NCBI GenBank assembly: GCA_021108315.1 | Contig: JAIORE010000225.1 | Span: 1-38,599, forward strand | Direction of reading: 5' to 3' | From: Candidatus Cloacimonadota bacterium | GTDB taxonomy: Bacteria > Cloacimonadota > Cloacimonadia > Cloacimonadales > TCS61 | Length of the DNA: 38,599 bases | Part shown: one piece after another, positions 26,186 to 35,098 of the stretch | How positions within the stretch are numbered: the stretch's first letter is position 1 | Layout: each line of letters begins with the position of its first letter | The notes under the pieces: generated by a model | Told to the model about the DNA's origin: nothing | What the model saw: only the letters and a program-made list of their open reading frames with translations | Databases searched by the model: none | Program-made: the position numbers and the translations under genes

Positions 26186-27985
26186 CTATTTGAGCATTAA
26201 CATTTTGTTGATTTTAGAATAACTTTCAGTTTGCAGTTTATAGAAATAAATACCTGAAGCGTTATTAACAGCATTCCATTTAAATTCGTAAATACCAGCA
26301 ACGAAACATTCAGAAACAATTTTTTGACCTTTAATATTTAAGATCGTTAAAGTTCCTGTTTCTCCTTCTTTGATGTCATAAGCTATTGTTGTAATTGGAT
26401 TAAATGGATTCGGATAAGCAGATTTTAAGATAGTTGCCTTAGGTAATATAACCATTTCAGGATTTTCAATTGTCAATGAAACAGGACCGAATAAATCTGT
26501 ATTTCCATCATATCCAACACTTTCTAACCAGTAAAAATAAATTTGTTCAAACTCAATATCTTCATCGGTATAAGAATAATGCTGTATTGATGATGAATTC
26601 GTTGGAGATAAAATCGTTGGATTAAGGATTATAGAATTTTCTATGCTTTCTATTTTATTACGAAAAATATTAAATCCGAGTAGATTGCTTTCTGATTGGG
26701 TAGTCCAATTCAGTAGAGCGAAATTCTCCGCTGTTTGAATTGTAGTAAATGAAGAAAGACATATAGGTAAGAGGGGATCATCGTTACAAAATACATAAGA
26801 AGATCCTGAATTATCACCGCTATCATCATCATAGTGTGCACCAACAATTACGTAATCGTCATCTATGCATACCGAATATCCAAACAAATCATAAGCCTCA
26901 CCATCGGATGCTGTTAACTTTTGCTGCTCTGTCCAAGTGCTTCCAAGCCTATTAAATATATAAACAGAACCGGAATCAGCTCCTAAATCATTGTCATGAT
27001 AAGCACTGATTACTGCATAATTGCCTGAGATAGAGACCCGAATACCAAAATTATCAGAATACGAACCATCAGATGCAGATATTTTTGCTTGCTCAGACCA
27101 CGTAATTCCATTTCTATGAAAGATATAGGCAGCTCCTGAATTGGATCCGTTATCATCATCACCATATGCCCCAATCACAGCATAATCTCCATCAAGGTAA
27201 ACTGATTTTCCATAACAATCTCCATTTGTAGCATCATTAGAAGATAGTATTGCCTGCTCAAACCAAACCGAACCAAATCTATGAAATATATAGCTGGGAT
27301 TATATCCACTACCATCAGCAACATAAGCCCCAACCAGAATATAATCACCATCTATGGAAACTGAAAAACCAAACAAATCACCGTCCTCGCCATCTGATGC
27401 AGATATCTTTTGTTGTTCCAACCAAGTGTGTCCTGTTCTTTGATATATGTATGCAGAACCAGTCTCAACACCATTAACATCATTACGATGAGCACCAACT
27501 ACAACATAATCTCCCGAGATAGAAACAGAATAACCAAAATAATCCATAGTGGCAGCATCGGAAGCAGTTAATTTTGCTTCTTCCACCCAAGTAGTCCCTA
27601 TTCTATGAAATATATAAGCCGATCCAGAATGTTCTCCATTGTCATCACTCCAATCAGCCCCAACCACAACATAATCACCATCTATAGAAACCGATCTACC
27701 AAAAACATCATTTTGTTCACCATCGGAGGCTGTTAATTTTGCATGTTCAGACCAAACATTTCCTGTCCGATGAAAAATGTAAACAGCTCCTGAATTAGAA
27801 CCGTTATCATCATCTCCAAAAGCACCAATCACTGCATAATCTCTATCAATAGCAACTGAACTACCGAAATAATTACCATTCAAACCATCTGAAGCAAGAA
27901 CTTTTTGTAATTCTATCCAATTCGCAAATAAACCAATATTTATAGAAAATGTTAGTAAAATTGTTAATAGCATTGTTTGTTTCAT
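26186..27985 (-). CDS. Secreted seven-repeat FG-GAP propeller protein with FN3-like and sorting domains
   Basis: 599 aa from the ATG at 27985, where GGAG sits eight bases upstream and a signal peptide starts (MKQTMLLTILLTFSINIGLFA). The frame extends to 28042, but that part is debris of another gene. Residues about 22-390 hold seven repeats of about 52 residues, each with K-[LI]-x-A-S-D-G, F-G-x-S-V-x-I-x-G-D-Y-x-[VI]-V-G-A and G-[SA]-x-Y-I-F-H-R. These are FG-GAP repeats of the integrin-alpha type, forming a seven-bladed propeller. An FN3-like module (L-P-I-C-L-S-S-F, L-N-W-T-T-Q-S-E) like that of the 436-aa protein at 1051 follows, then the sorting domain (YPNPFNPITTIAY to NKMLMLK). Asp-rich loops suggest calcium binding. 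It is probably a cell-surface binding protein. Confidence 0.88.
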   Translation of the reverse strand: MKQTMLLTILLTFSINIGLFANWIELQKVLASDGLNGNYFGSSVAIDRDYAVIGAFGDDDNGSNSGAVYIFHRTGNVWSEHAKLTASDGEQNDVFGRSVSIDGDYVVVGADWSDDNGEHSGSAYIFHRIGTTWVEEAKLTASDAATMDYFGYSVSISGDYVVVGAHRNDVNGVETGSAYIYQRTGHTWLEQQKISASDGEDGDLFGFSVSIDGDYILVGAYVADGSGYNPSYIFHRFGSVWFEQAILSSNDATNGDCYGKSVYLDGDYAVIGAYGDDDNGSNSGAAYIFHRNGITWSEQAKISASDGSYSDNFGIRVSISGNYAVISAYHDNDLGADSGSVYIFNRLGSTWTEQQKLTASDGEAYDLFGYSVCIDDDYVIVGAHYDDDSGDNSGSSYVFCNDDPLLPICLSSFTTIQTAENFALLNWTTQSESNLLGFNIFRNKIESIENSIILNPTILSPTNSSSIQHYSYTDEDIEFEQIYFYWLESVGYDGNTDLFGPVSLTIENPEMVILPKATILKSAYPNPFNPITTIAYDIKEGETGTLTILNIKGQKIVSECFVAGIYEFKWNAVNNASGIYFYKLQTESYSKINKMLMLK

Positions 27986-27996
27986 CTTTTCTCCAA

Positions 27997-28269
27997 TTTT
28001 ATATTTGCTCATTGTAGTACAGGAATTCCAGCAGGATCGCATTGAATTTGAGCAAATAATAAGCTAAAGTTCATTATTAAGCATCCACTCACAAATATCT
28101 ATAACTTTATACTTGATTTTTTAGAATTATTTCAGCGTTGTGAAAATCTTAAATATCTAATGATATTCGCAATTTTCACGCTTTGAACTAATCCAAAAAT
28201 TCTATGTCTAATTATTACAGATATTTATGAGAGAATGCTTAATAAAGATACAAAAAGTAAGTTTTTCAT
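27997..28269 (-). pseudogene. 5' fragment of a fourth WxDxR paralogue, split by a MITE
   Basis: The ATG at 28269, with the leader AAAGGAAATT, reads MKNLLFVSLL as in paralogue 3, and is then cut by the palindromic element at 28077-28242. Beyond it the sequence resumes as N-F-S-L-L-F-A-Q-I-Q-C-D-P-A-G-I-P-V-L-Q followed by an in-frame TGA where the intact copies have a Gly codon. Homology fades near 27997, where the ribosome site of the FG-GAP gene begins. The rest of this paralogue is gone. Confidence 0.75.
28077..28242. mobile_element. 166-bp palindromic MITE with TTAA (or TA) target duplication
   Basis: The terminal inverted repeats match at 21 of 24 bases: TTAAGCATCCACTCACAAAT at 28077-28096 plus ATCT, and its inverse at 28219-28242. 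The similarity of the two arms continues nearly to the centre, where TTCAGCG..GTGAAAAT faces ATTTTCACGCTTTGAA, so almost the whole element folds on itself. Removing one TTAA plus the interior restores the uninterrupted length of the signal-peptide region of paralogue 3. This fixes the insertion boundaries and a TTAA duplication, equally readable as TA with arms starting AGCAT. It has no coding capacity. Confidence 0.85.
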
Positions 28270-28294
28270 AATTTCCTTTTACAATTTATAATAT

Positions 28295-28330
28295 TAAGAG
28301 TAAGAGTAAGAGTAAGAGTAAGAGTAAGAG
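28295..28330. repeat. Hexanucleotide microsatellite (TAAGAG)6
   Basis: Six perfect copies of TAAGAG, followed by TAAGCG, which begins a REP unit. It lies in the leader of the fossil paralogue, about 25 bp before its ATG on the - strand. Repeat number is likely to vary by slippage. Confidence 0.9.
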
Positions 28331-28374
28331 TAAGCGACATTGTTGCTTTGCATTAACACGGTTAATGCACTCAA
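28331..28374. repeat. Two-hairpin REP, copy 3
   Basis: AAGCGAC-ATT-GTTGCTT (one mismatch/wobble) is followed by GCATTAAC-ACG-GTTAATGC at 28350-28368 and ACTCAAAA. The left flank runs straight into the TAAGAG microsatellite, so the microsatellite may have grown from the REP edge. Confidence 0.7.
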
Positions 28375-28376
28375 AA

Positions 28377-28451
28377 TAAACTCCTCTAACTCCCCTTCGT
28401 AAGGGGAGAATTACTCCCTTCCCCTTGCGAAGGGGAAGGGTTGGGGATGGG
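28377..28451. repeat. AAACTCC hairpin repeat, fifth relative
   Basis: CTCCCCTTCG with CGAAGGGGAG-type complementarity occurs twice: CTCCCCTT-CGT-AAGGGGAG at about 28391-28409, and CCCTTCCCCTT-GCG-AAGGGGAAGGG further on. The ends resemble the AAACTC.../...GGGATGGG arms of the dispersed family, but the interior differs. Confidence 0.45.
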
Positions 28452-28453
28452 AT

Positions 28454-31400
28454 TTATTTTATCATTAGCATTTTCTTTATCGCTGAATAATTCTCTGTTT
28501 TCAATTTGTACAGATAAATTCCTGATGAAACTTTTGAATTATTTTCATCTGTTCCATTCCAGATAATAGAATGTCTTGCCGCTCCAAGTTCTTTGTTTAT
28601 TAAAGTTTTTACTTTTTGCCCTTTAACATTAAATATTAATAATTCTATTTGTCCATTTTGCTCAATGCTAAACTCGATTTTTGTTTCAGGATTAAAAGGA
28701 TTTGGATAATTTCCCTGTAAAGAAGTTACTAATCCATTGATTTCATCATTTGAATTATCTGTAGAAAGGACATTTGCAGAAAAAGTAATTTCCAGCTCTC
28801 CTTCATCAGGATCATTGCTGAAAAGTGTCATTATAGCATTGATTTGACCAATTTCAGTTGGTGTGAAAGTAATAATAATTTCCTGAGTTTCGTTTTCCTC
28901 GAGAGAAAATTCGGGAATATTTACGGAAAAATCATCATTATCAAAAGTTGTTTCGCTCACATACAAAGGATCTGTGCCAAGATTTGTTACCGTTAATGTA
29001 TCATAGATCGTACTACTTACAAATATTTCACCAAAATCTATTTCGGTTTCACTGACATCAATATCTGTCATAGATGCGAGAATCTGTAAATTCACAGAAA
29101 TAATAATAGTATCCATATTGGGATCGTTTGTAGTAATAAATAACTCACATTGATAATCACCGGTTTCTAAATCAGCGGAATTTACGGTGACAACAATATC
29201 AGAGGAATTACCGGACAAAACACTTCCATTCACCGGTTCAATATCTATCCATTCCACCACATGTTTGATCAAAATCGCCATCTCATTATGGATATAATTA
29301 TTGTTATAAACTATTTGAAGTCCATCAAAGGCATCTTCGTTCTGAATTCCGATAGTGGCAGTATCAATATCACCCGAAACTGATTTGTATTGGAATAATA
29401 TTTCTCCGCTGGGATACAAGATCATCTCAAAAGTATAATTGCCGTTATGAGCTCCTGCATAATGCATTACATCATCAAACTCAATAACCAAACTATCCGG
29501 TGTAGAATAATAATAAACGTCTCCACCAGTCAGAGGATTTAAATCATCCCAATAAACAAAAATACTAGGTTTGGGAGCATTTGAGGAAGGAATTGTAACA
29601 TTTATCCATTCATCGTTATCATCACCAAATCCAATCCAACCATTTGGGTTAATCCTAAATTCATTATAGCTTGTTCCATAGAAATTGAAATCAAACTCCA
29701 GAGGAATCATCTCGGAAGCTTGATCATTATGAACAAACTCGATTTCAGTACCAATTGCTGATATTTCTCGCCAATCATAATTAACGAAATTTCCAGATTC
29801 ATCGCTATCATACCAATGATAACCATAATCATCTGGTCCACCTTGATCTTTTTGAGCAGAAATTTCTTCCGGATCAATATAATGCTTAGTAACTGAATAC
29901 CATAAAGCCGCTTCACCTGAATTAGAAATTGTAATAGAATTTTCATTTGTTTGATTGATCAAAAGTGCGAAATCAAGATTTTCAGGTGTAATGGAAACAA
30001 CTGGAGGTTCTAATGTAGTTCCTGTATTTGTCGTAAAAAAAAGAGCTTTGTTATTACTAATAGGAGCAGCTGCTTCGGGATATTGATTATTATAAGTATA
30101 TTCAAGTCCAATTAAACACGTTTGATCTTCCAAGCCGATTGTAGCATATTGACCGTGTTGAACATACGAACTCCCATAACTTCCTACATTTACGTTGTTG
30201 AAGGTTTTGTATTGCATTTTTATTTCGGAATCACCTGTAGCTGTTGGGTAAAAAGCCGAATCATATAAGATTACTTGAAAAGTTTCAGCAGCATTATCAT
30301 AATCATTATTCAAATCTTCCCATTCTACTATGAAAAAATGACCACTTTCATTAAAATAATAGCTAACGCTTCCACCACTTGTGGTAAGATCATCCCAGAA
30401 AACTGCAATCATTGGAGATGGACCTAAGGGACCGGGAATATGCCAATTCATAAAAGAATATTGTTCAGAAGATCCTGGAGATATCCAACCATTCGTACAA
30501 ATAGCGATAGAATTATATACTTCTCCATAAAAAATAAAATTAAAAGGAAGATTTATTGTTTCCGTATCGCCGGTATCACCTGTATCATACAAAGAAATTT
30601 CAGTACCGGAGCCACCTTCATCAGGAGCTATTTCAATCCAATTGTAAGTCGGAGCCAAATCATAACTAGTATCGCTGCTATCATAACAATAATATCCATA
30701 ACTATCCGGTCCGAGCGGATCTGTTTGGGAAACTTCACCTACAGTTATCAAGATTTCTTCCTGAATAGAATAGTCATCATCATCTGTTATGAGCAAAACA
30801 AAAGGAATTTGCGAGCCGGGTAATGTTGAGGAGCTGGCAGCAATTGTGAAATGATCACTATTATTTTCTACTTCTCCATTTGCAGGAATTTCACCATAAA
30901 AAGCTGTGCTGTCAATAAGAGAAATTAAGTGAGAATCGCATTGCAGAACAGCATTTGTAGAATTAGTATTTACTCCACCAATATTACTTAATAATATAGT
31001 AAGTTCAACTTCTTCTCCGGGATCAAATATTCCGTTTCCTCCATCTAAAATTGTATAATCTGATGAAAATACTGCTTTTCCGGTAATAAATAAATCTATT
31101 GGATAATTATAGGAATATCCTTCATCTGCCACAATATTCGCTATCAATCTGAATTCCGTATTTCCATTGGCAGCACTATCAATATTGATAACAAATTGTT
31201 CAGTAGGATTGGAAGTTTGTCCCGAAGAAATATCACCAAAATCAACAAAATCACCTACAATTGTAATAATATCATGAGAAGATGTCATAGTAACTTGAAC
31301 ATTTGCAAGATCTGACAATCCTAAATTCTCTAAGTTCATATTTAATTCAATTGTTTCACCCGGATTCAAAAGTCCGTCATCATTACCGGTTGAATCACCA

Positions 31401-33415
31401 GAATTATCATCATCAATTTCAAAACTTTCGATATTAATAAGATAATTGCTTTCTGCTAAAGTAAAATTCCCAAGATGAGGAATAAAATCGTGTTTTGTAA
31501 GCGTTAGATCAACTGTTCCGCTTGTGGCATCAGTAAGATTCAAAAAGATTTTTCCTTGAGCATCGCTAAATCCGGTATCAATAATTCCAAAATTCTCTTT
31601 ATAAGCTGTTATCCAAGTATTTTCTACCGGAATTCCCTCATCATTGGTAACTGTAACTTCCAGATATTGGCTACCAAAAGCAACTTCTTCATCATAAGAA
31701 ACGACCAAGTTTTGGGGAACACCAGTCCAAATCTCCATTCCGGGATCTCCCATCAAGTTGTTCCAATAAGAAAATCTGCTCACATCAGAAGGGACATTAT
31801 GATTAAAATTATTATAAAGATTCAGTTTACCTCGTACTAAAGCTCCACCCATCTGGAAAATATCGTCTACAAAAATTCCATAAAAAATTCCAGCATCCAC
31901 ACAATTGTTAAAGGTAGTATGAGTACTTGGAGTTGCTGTTCCGATGCAAGCAATTGCTCCCTTTGGTAATGACGGAGTTCCGGCTTTTAAAAAAGCCTCA
32001 TTCATTGTATCGTAAGTACCTTCAAAACTTCCTGTACCGCAAGTAATTGTTACTACTACCGGAAGCATAAATCCGTTATTTAGACTATTTACATCGGATA
32101 TATCCCAATTGCTCATTCCCCAATATCCTCGATAATTAAAATAACTCACCCCTGAATTCATATTTGTAGCTATTTGATTAACAAAGGAACCTGAATACAC
32201 TTCTGAAAAAGCAAAATTTGGATAATGCTCCTGAATTGTTTCCTTAATGCTTAGATTAGTGATAATTGTAGATTGACCGGAACTACTTGGATCACCAACT
32301 AATAATATTTTGTCAAACCAATCATCAGATGAAGTGTAGGGAGTTTTTTCATATTTCAGTATCTTATTTACTATCGTTTGAAATTCATACTCAGAATTAA
32401 ACGAAAGACGCCCGATCATCACATCTGCCAAAATATCATTACCTTCTAATAATGAATAATACTGATCTCCTTCTCCTCCACCGTAACTTCCAGTAGGAAT
32501 ATTATAAGAACCACCGGCATCTCCTATTAGACACACGTATTCCGGTGGATTTTGCCAATTATCATAAGCATTTTGAATGTAATTTTTTATATTTGTTAGA
32601 CTCGTTCCGGTATCAGTTGTATTAGCAGCTTTAACTTCAAAACCCTTCTTTTTTTTCCATTCAAGCAATGGTTCTAAGATATCTGCTACATCAGAATCAT
32701 TCGGATAGATAAAAAGGTATGACGGTTGTTGATATTCTTCATCTCTATCTAACTGATCATAATTTACAATCATATCTTTATAAATATTTTCAAAAAAACG
32801 AGATCTTTTTTGATTTTGCTTCTTTTCATTAATACTTTTTTTGCTATTAATGACAATTTCTAATTTTATCTTTTTGATAACTTTTAGCTTCTTTTCATTG
32901 GGATGAATTTGAAATGGATTTATTGTTATTACACTAACTCTTTGGTCTCTCATAATAGCCGGATTGGAAATTTCTGTAATTCTTTCTGGAAACATTTCTT
33001 TACTGTTATATATTTGTGAATTGCGAGTAAATTCCGAACAATTTTTGTGCTCATTTTTTTCACCTTGATATGGGAAAATATTGATCTCATCAAAATATTC
33101 TATCTCTTTTGAAACAACCGAAATTGCCGGATCTCCCGCAAAAGGTAATGATACTAACACATTAAATTGCGGGATGTCCGGACTACCTATTTCGAGGATT
33201 TTGCTTTCGGTATTTGTAATAATTTTTTGAAAAATTTCATTATTTTGTTCAACATTTTCAAATTCAAAATTAGGTAATGTAAAATCTATAATAATTGACG
33301 ATCTATCCGAACTAATACATTTCCAAGCAGATTTTTTTTCAACTTGTTCTATTTTAACTGCAAAAATTAGATAAAAGGTTAATAAAAAAATTAGGACTAA
33401 GTATTTTTTTTTCAT
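28454..33415 (-). CDS. Large C25-like secreted protein with NIDO-like and ASH/HYDIN-type domains and sorting domain
   Basis: 1653 aa from the ATG at 33415, where GGAG lies ten bases upstream and a signal peptide begins (MKKKYLVLIFLLTFYLIFA). An N-terminal prodomain extends to about 215. A C25-type domain covers about 215-590 (P-E-Y-V-C-L-I-G-D-A-G-G, D-V-M-I-G-R-L-S-F). Cys459 in T-I-T-C-G-T-G-S-F matches the nucleophile, but the G-H-G motif is replaced by R-G-Y431-W-G and no His is near. CARDB-like domains follow, then two NIDO-like modules (about 915-1085 and 1205-1390) with N-G-W-I and [FY]-W-D-D-L. ASH/SPD-2/Hydin-like repeats (for example I-D-V-S-E-T-E-I-D-F-G) and the sorting domain (YPNPFNPETKIEF to KKMLMIK) complete it. 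The peptidase may be inactive and serve as a structural or binding protein. Confidence 0.85.
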   Translation of the reverse strand: MKKKYLVLIFLLTFYLIFAVKIEQVEKKSAWKCISSDRSSIIIDFTLPNFEFENVEQNNEIFQKIITNTESKILEIGSPDIPQFNVLVSLPFAGDPAISVVSKEIEYFDEINIFPYQGEKNEHKNCSEFTRNSQIYNSKEMFPERITEISNPAIMRDQRVSVITINPFQIHPNEKKLKVIKKIKLEIVINSKKSINEKKQNQKRSRFFENIYKDMIVNYDQLDRDEEYQQPSYLFIYPNDSDVADILEPLLEWKKKKGFEVKAANTTDTGTSLTNIKNYIQNAYDNWQNPPEYVCLIGDAGGSYNIPTGSYGGGEGDQYYSLLEGNDILADVMIGRLSFNSEYEFQTIVNKILKYEKTPYTSSDDWFDKILLVGDPSSSGQSTIITNLSIKETIQEHYPNFAFSEVYSGSFVNQIATNMNSGVSYFNYRGYWGMSNWDISDVNSLNNGFMLPVVVTITCGTGSFEGTYDTMNEAFLKAGTPSLPKGAIACIGTATPSTHTTFNNCVDAGIFYGIFVDDIFQMGGALVRGKLNLYNNFNHNVPSDVSRFSYWNNLMGDPGMEIWTGVPQNLVVSYDEEVAFGSQYLEVTVTNDEGIPVENTWITAYKENFGIIDTGFSDAQGKIFLNLTDATSGTVDLTLTKHDFIPHLGNFTLAESNYLINIESFEIDDDNSGDSTGNDDGLLNPGETIELNMNLENLGLSDLANVQVTMTSSHDIITIVGDFVDFGDISSGQTSNPTEQFVINIDSAANGNTEFRLIANIVADEGYSYNYPIDLFITGKAVFSSDYTILDGGNGIFDPGEEVELTILLSNIGGVNTNSTNAVLQCDSHLISLIDSTAFYGEIPANGEVENNSDHFTIAASSSTLPGSQIPFVLLITDDDDYSIQEEILITVGEVSQTDPLGPDSYGYYCYDSSDTSYDLAPTYNWIEIAPDEGGSGTEISLYDTGDTGDTETINLPFNFIFYGEVYNSIAICTNGWISPGSSEQYSFMNWHIPGPLGPSPMIAVFWDDLTTSGGSVSYYFNESGHFFIVEWEDLNNDYDNAAETFQVILYDSAFYPTATGDSEIKMQYKTFNNVNVGSYGSSYVQHGQYATIGLEDQTCLIGLEYTYNNQYPEAAAPISNNKALFFTTNTGTTLEPPVVSITPENLDFALLINQTNENSITISNSGEAALWYSVTKHYIDPEEISAQKDQGGPDDYGYHWYDSDESGNFVNYDWREISAIGTEIEFVHNDQASEMIPLEFDFNFYGTSYNEFRINPNGWIGFGDDNDEWINVTIPSSNAPKPSIFVYWDDLNPLTGGDVYYYSTPDSLVIEFDDVMHYAGAHNGNYTFEMILYPSGEILFQYKSVSGDIDTATIGIQNEDAFDGLQIVYNNNYIHNEMAILIKHVVEWIDIEPVNGSVLSGNSSDIVVTVNSADLETGDYQCELFITTNDPNMDTIIISVNLQILASMTDIDVSETEIDFGEIFVSSTIYDTLTVTNLGTDPLYVSETTFDNDDFSVNIPEFSLEENETQEIIITFTPTEIGQINAIMTLFSNDPDEGELEITFSANVLSTDNSNDEINGLVTSLQGNYPNPFNPETKIEFSIEQNGQIELLIFNVKGQKVKTLINKELGAARHSIIWNGTDENNSKVSSGIYLYKLKTENYSAIKKMLMIK

Positions 33416-33498
33416 AATATTCTCCGTATATATATTTATCATAGGAAATTAATAAATTCTTAATAATTATGTAATATTTCTCACTTCACTATCATTTT

Positions 33499-33619
33499 TT
33501 TCAAACTCACCCTCAGTCCCTCTCTTCATCTAAAGCGAGGGATGACTTCTGCTTTTTTTCTTCTTGCTTTTCTCTTGTTCCTTCTCTTGAAATTAAGAGA
33601 AGGACAGCAGGATGAGTTC
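33499..33619. repeat. Copy 4 of the AAACTCACCCT inverted-repeat family
   Basis: 121 bp, about 85% identical by eye to 13850-13971, with the same two internal hairpins and arms AAACTCACCCTCAGTCCC and AGCAGGATGAGTTC. It lies in the 290-bp gap between the propeller lipoprotein and the large C25-like protein. Confidence 0.7.
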
Positions 33620-33676
33620 ATCATAAGAATTAACAAACTGGGAAATGTTAGTTAATAATAAAGTTTATCAGCATTA

Positions 33677-33704
33677 GCATTAACACCGTTAATGCATTCC
33701 AAAA
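33677..33704. repeat. Two-hairpin REP, copy 4 (second hairpin only)
   Basis: GCATTAAC-ACC-GTTAATGC (33677-33695) with the tail ATTCCAAAA. The AAGCGAC hairpin of the other copies is absent. It abuts the stop codon of the lipoprotein gene at 33705 and could act in 3'-end processing. Confidence 0.6.
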
Positions 33705-34691
33705 CTATCCGCTTTTTACTACAATTTTATAAACACCGTCTTTTGTAGCAGCATATATTTTTCCATTTTTTATAAATGTTTTATAGGTATACCCAATTTC
33801 AGCAGAAAGATTTCCAATTAAAGTCACATTTTCAAGGTTGGAAATATCATAAACATAAAGTCCACCTCCACCGGAAGCAACAGCAAGGATATCTCCTTCT
33901 ACATCAATGGATTGTGCGTAACCGGAGGTATCTGTAGAATAGATAAGGTTTGGATTTTGGATATCCAAAACATCAATAATCTCTAAACCCTCTTCCCGAC
34001 AAGCTACAAATATTTTATTGTCAACAAACCTTACATCTAATGCTTGACCTGCAGTATTAATAGTATTTTGTAAATCACTCGTTTCTCTTGAAGATATATA
34101 AACTCCTATCTGTTCACCACATACGAAAATATTTTCTTCAGAATAATCCAGTCCAGCAACAGAATTTTGATAACTATTAAAGTTAGCCTGTCCTTCCCAA
34201 ATACCATTATATGTTCCAAAACGAACTTTATTTTCATAAGTCCAGCTTACTTCATTATCTCCACTTTCTTCATTTCGTTTAATTATTAAATCTTCTATAC
34301 CACCTGTTTGTCCTGTTATTGGTGGTTTAATTGATATTTCAGGAAGATTTGAAATATCAAATACTAATATCGCAGCAGGATCACTGTAAATATCATAGAC
34401 AAATAGTAATGAATCCTCTTCTAAAACCGTTATCAGACGTGCATTATCAATACTTGCAGTGTATTGGAGAATGAAACTACCATCAAGATTGAATATTGAA
34501 AATCCAGCTTGATCTTCTGCGATAAAAACATTTTCATTTGTTACATAAACATCTCTTGCATATCCAACAGTTTGATAATAAGTTTCAATTTCCAATTTTT
34601 GGTCATTATCAATTTTCGGTTCATTTGGAATAGCACAACTTCCTAATAAAATTACTACAAATATTATCAACAATATCAAGTATCTTTTCAT
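33705..34691 (-). CDS. Lipoprotein with beta-propeller (LVIVD-type) repeats
   Basis: 328 aa from the ATG at 34691; the frame extends to 34742 without a signal. The lipoprotein signal is MKRYLILLIIFVVILLGSC with the acylated Cys at 19. The body holds repeats of about 40 residues of the type A-x-x-[LV]-x-V-x-x-x-x-[IV]-[FY]-V-A-x-x-x-x-G-[LFV]-x-[IV]-[FYI]. Examples are N-V-F-I-A-E-D-Q-A-G-F-S-I-F, K-I-F-V-A-C-R-E-E-G-L-E-I-I-D-V and D-I-L-A-V-A-S-G-G-G-G-L-Y-V-Y-D-I. This pattern is typical of LVIVD-repeat surface lipoproteins, probably folding as a propeller. It is the only gene of this block with a lipid anchor instead of a sorting domain. Ligand unknown. Confidence 0.82.
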   Translation of the reverse strand: MKRYLILLIIFVVILLGSCAIPNEPKIDNDQKLEIETYYQTVGYARDVYVTNENVFIAEDQAGFSIFNLDGSFILQYTASIDNARLITVLEEDSLLFVYDIYSDPAAILVFDISNLPEISIKPPITGQTGGIEDLIIKRNEESGDNEVSWTYENKVRFGTYNGIWEGQANFNSYQNSVAGLDYSEENIFVCGEQIGVYISSRETSDLQNTINTAGQALDVRFVDNKIFVACREEGLEIIDVLDIQNPNLIYSTDTSGYAQSIDVEGDILAVASGGGGLYVYDISNLENVTLIGNLSAEIGYTYKTFIKNGKIYAATKDGVYKIVVKSG

Positions 34692-34813
34692 AATTATTCT
34701 TCCTTTTTTAATTAATTTATTCCGTTTAGATGCATTTTTCATTCCATAGGAATATTAGAACAAATGAATTGTTTTAATCATCAAATATTTGATACTTTTA
34801 TGTAATTTATTAG

Positions 34814-34852
34814 AAAAGCACTGAACAGGAATGTTCAGTGCTTTTTATTTTA
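34814..34852. terminator. Rho-independent terminator, probably bidirectional
   Basis: The perfect stem AAAAGCACTGAACA / TGTTCAGTGCTTTT with a GGAA loop is followed by T-rich DNA on the + strand and by TTTTCTAATAAATT on the - strand. On the - strand it would stop transcripts coming from the nucleotidyltransferase gene (ending at 35095) before the lipoprotein gene. Confidence 0.8.
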
Positions 34853-35040
34853 ATTTTACTCAGTTCTGAGTGATTTCTTGAAATCATTTGGGTAAATTTA
34901 TAAAGGCTCAATTGAGATATTAATTAATCCACTCATCACGATTTAAAACCAATTCTAAACGATATAAGTGTTTAAAGTTACTTCAAAATATACACTATCT
35001 TGTGGAGCAAATCCGTTTGACTTATTTGTCTATACTTTTT

Positions 35041-35098
35041 ATAAAACCTTGAGCTTCAAAGGCAGCATCAAGTATGTGTTTTCATCTGTTTTCATCAT
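35041..35098 (-). pseudogene. Possible remnant of a HepT-like partner gene
   Basis: An ATG at 35098 overlaps the nucleotidyltransferase stop in an ATGA arrangement and reads M-M-K-T-D-E-N-T-Y. A one-base shift then gives L-D-A-A-F-E-A-Q-G-F-I-K-S-I-D-K before a stop. The layout (D-x-x-Y-L-L-D then a helix ending I-x-x-[IM]) recalls the start of HepT/DUF86 proteins, which normally follow MNT genes this way. The evidence is thin. The rest of 34860-35040 shows nothing recognisable. Confidence 0.25.

Noticed and set aside
27986..28042. 19-residue N-terminal extension of the FG-GAP protein
   Set aside because: It is out-of-frame debris of the fourth paralogue; the ribosome site and signal peptide are at 27985.
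28295..28330. CRISPR or iteron origin at the TAAGAG array
   Set aside because: The units are contiguous hexamers without spacers, and no replication gene is near.
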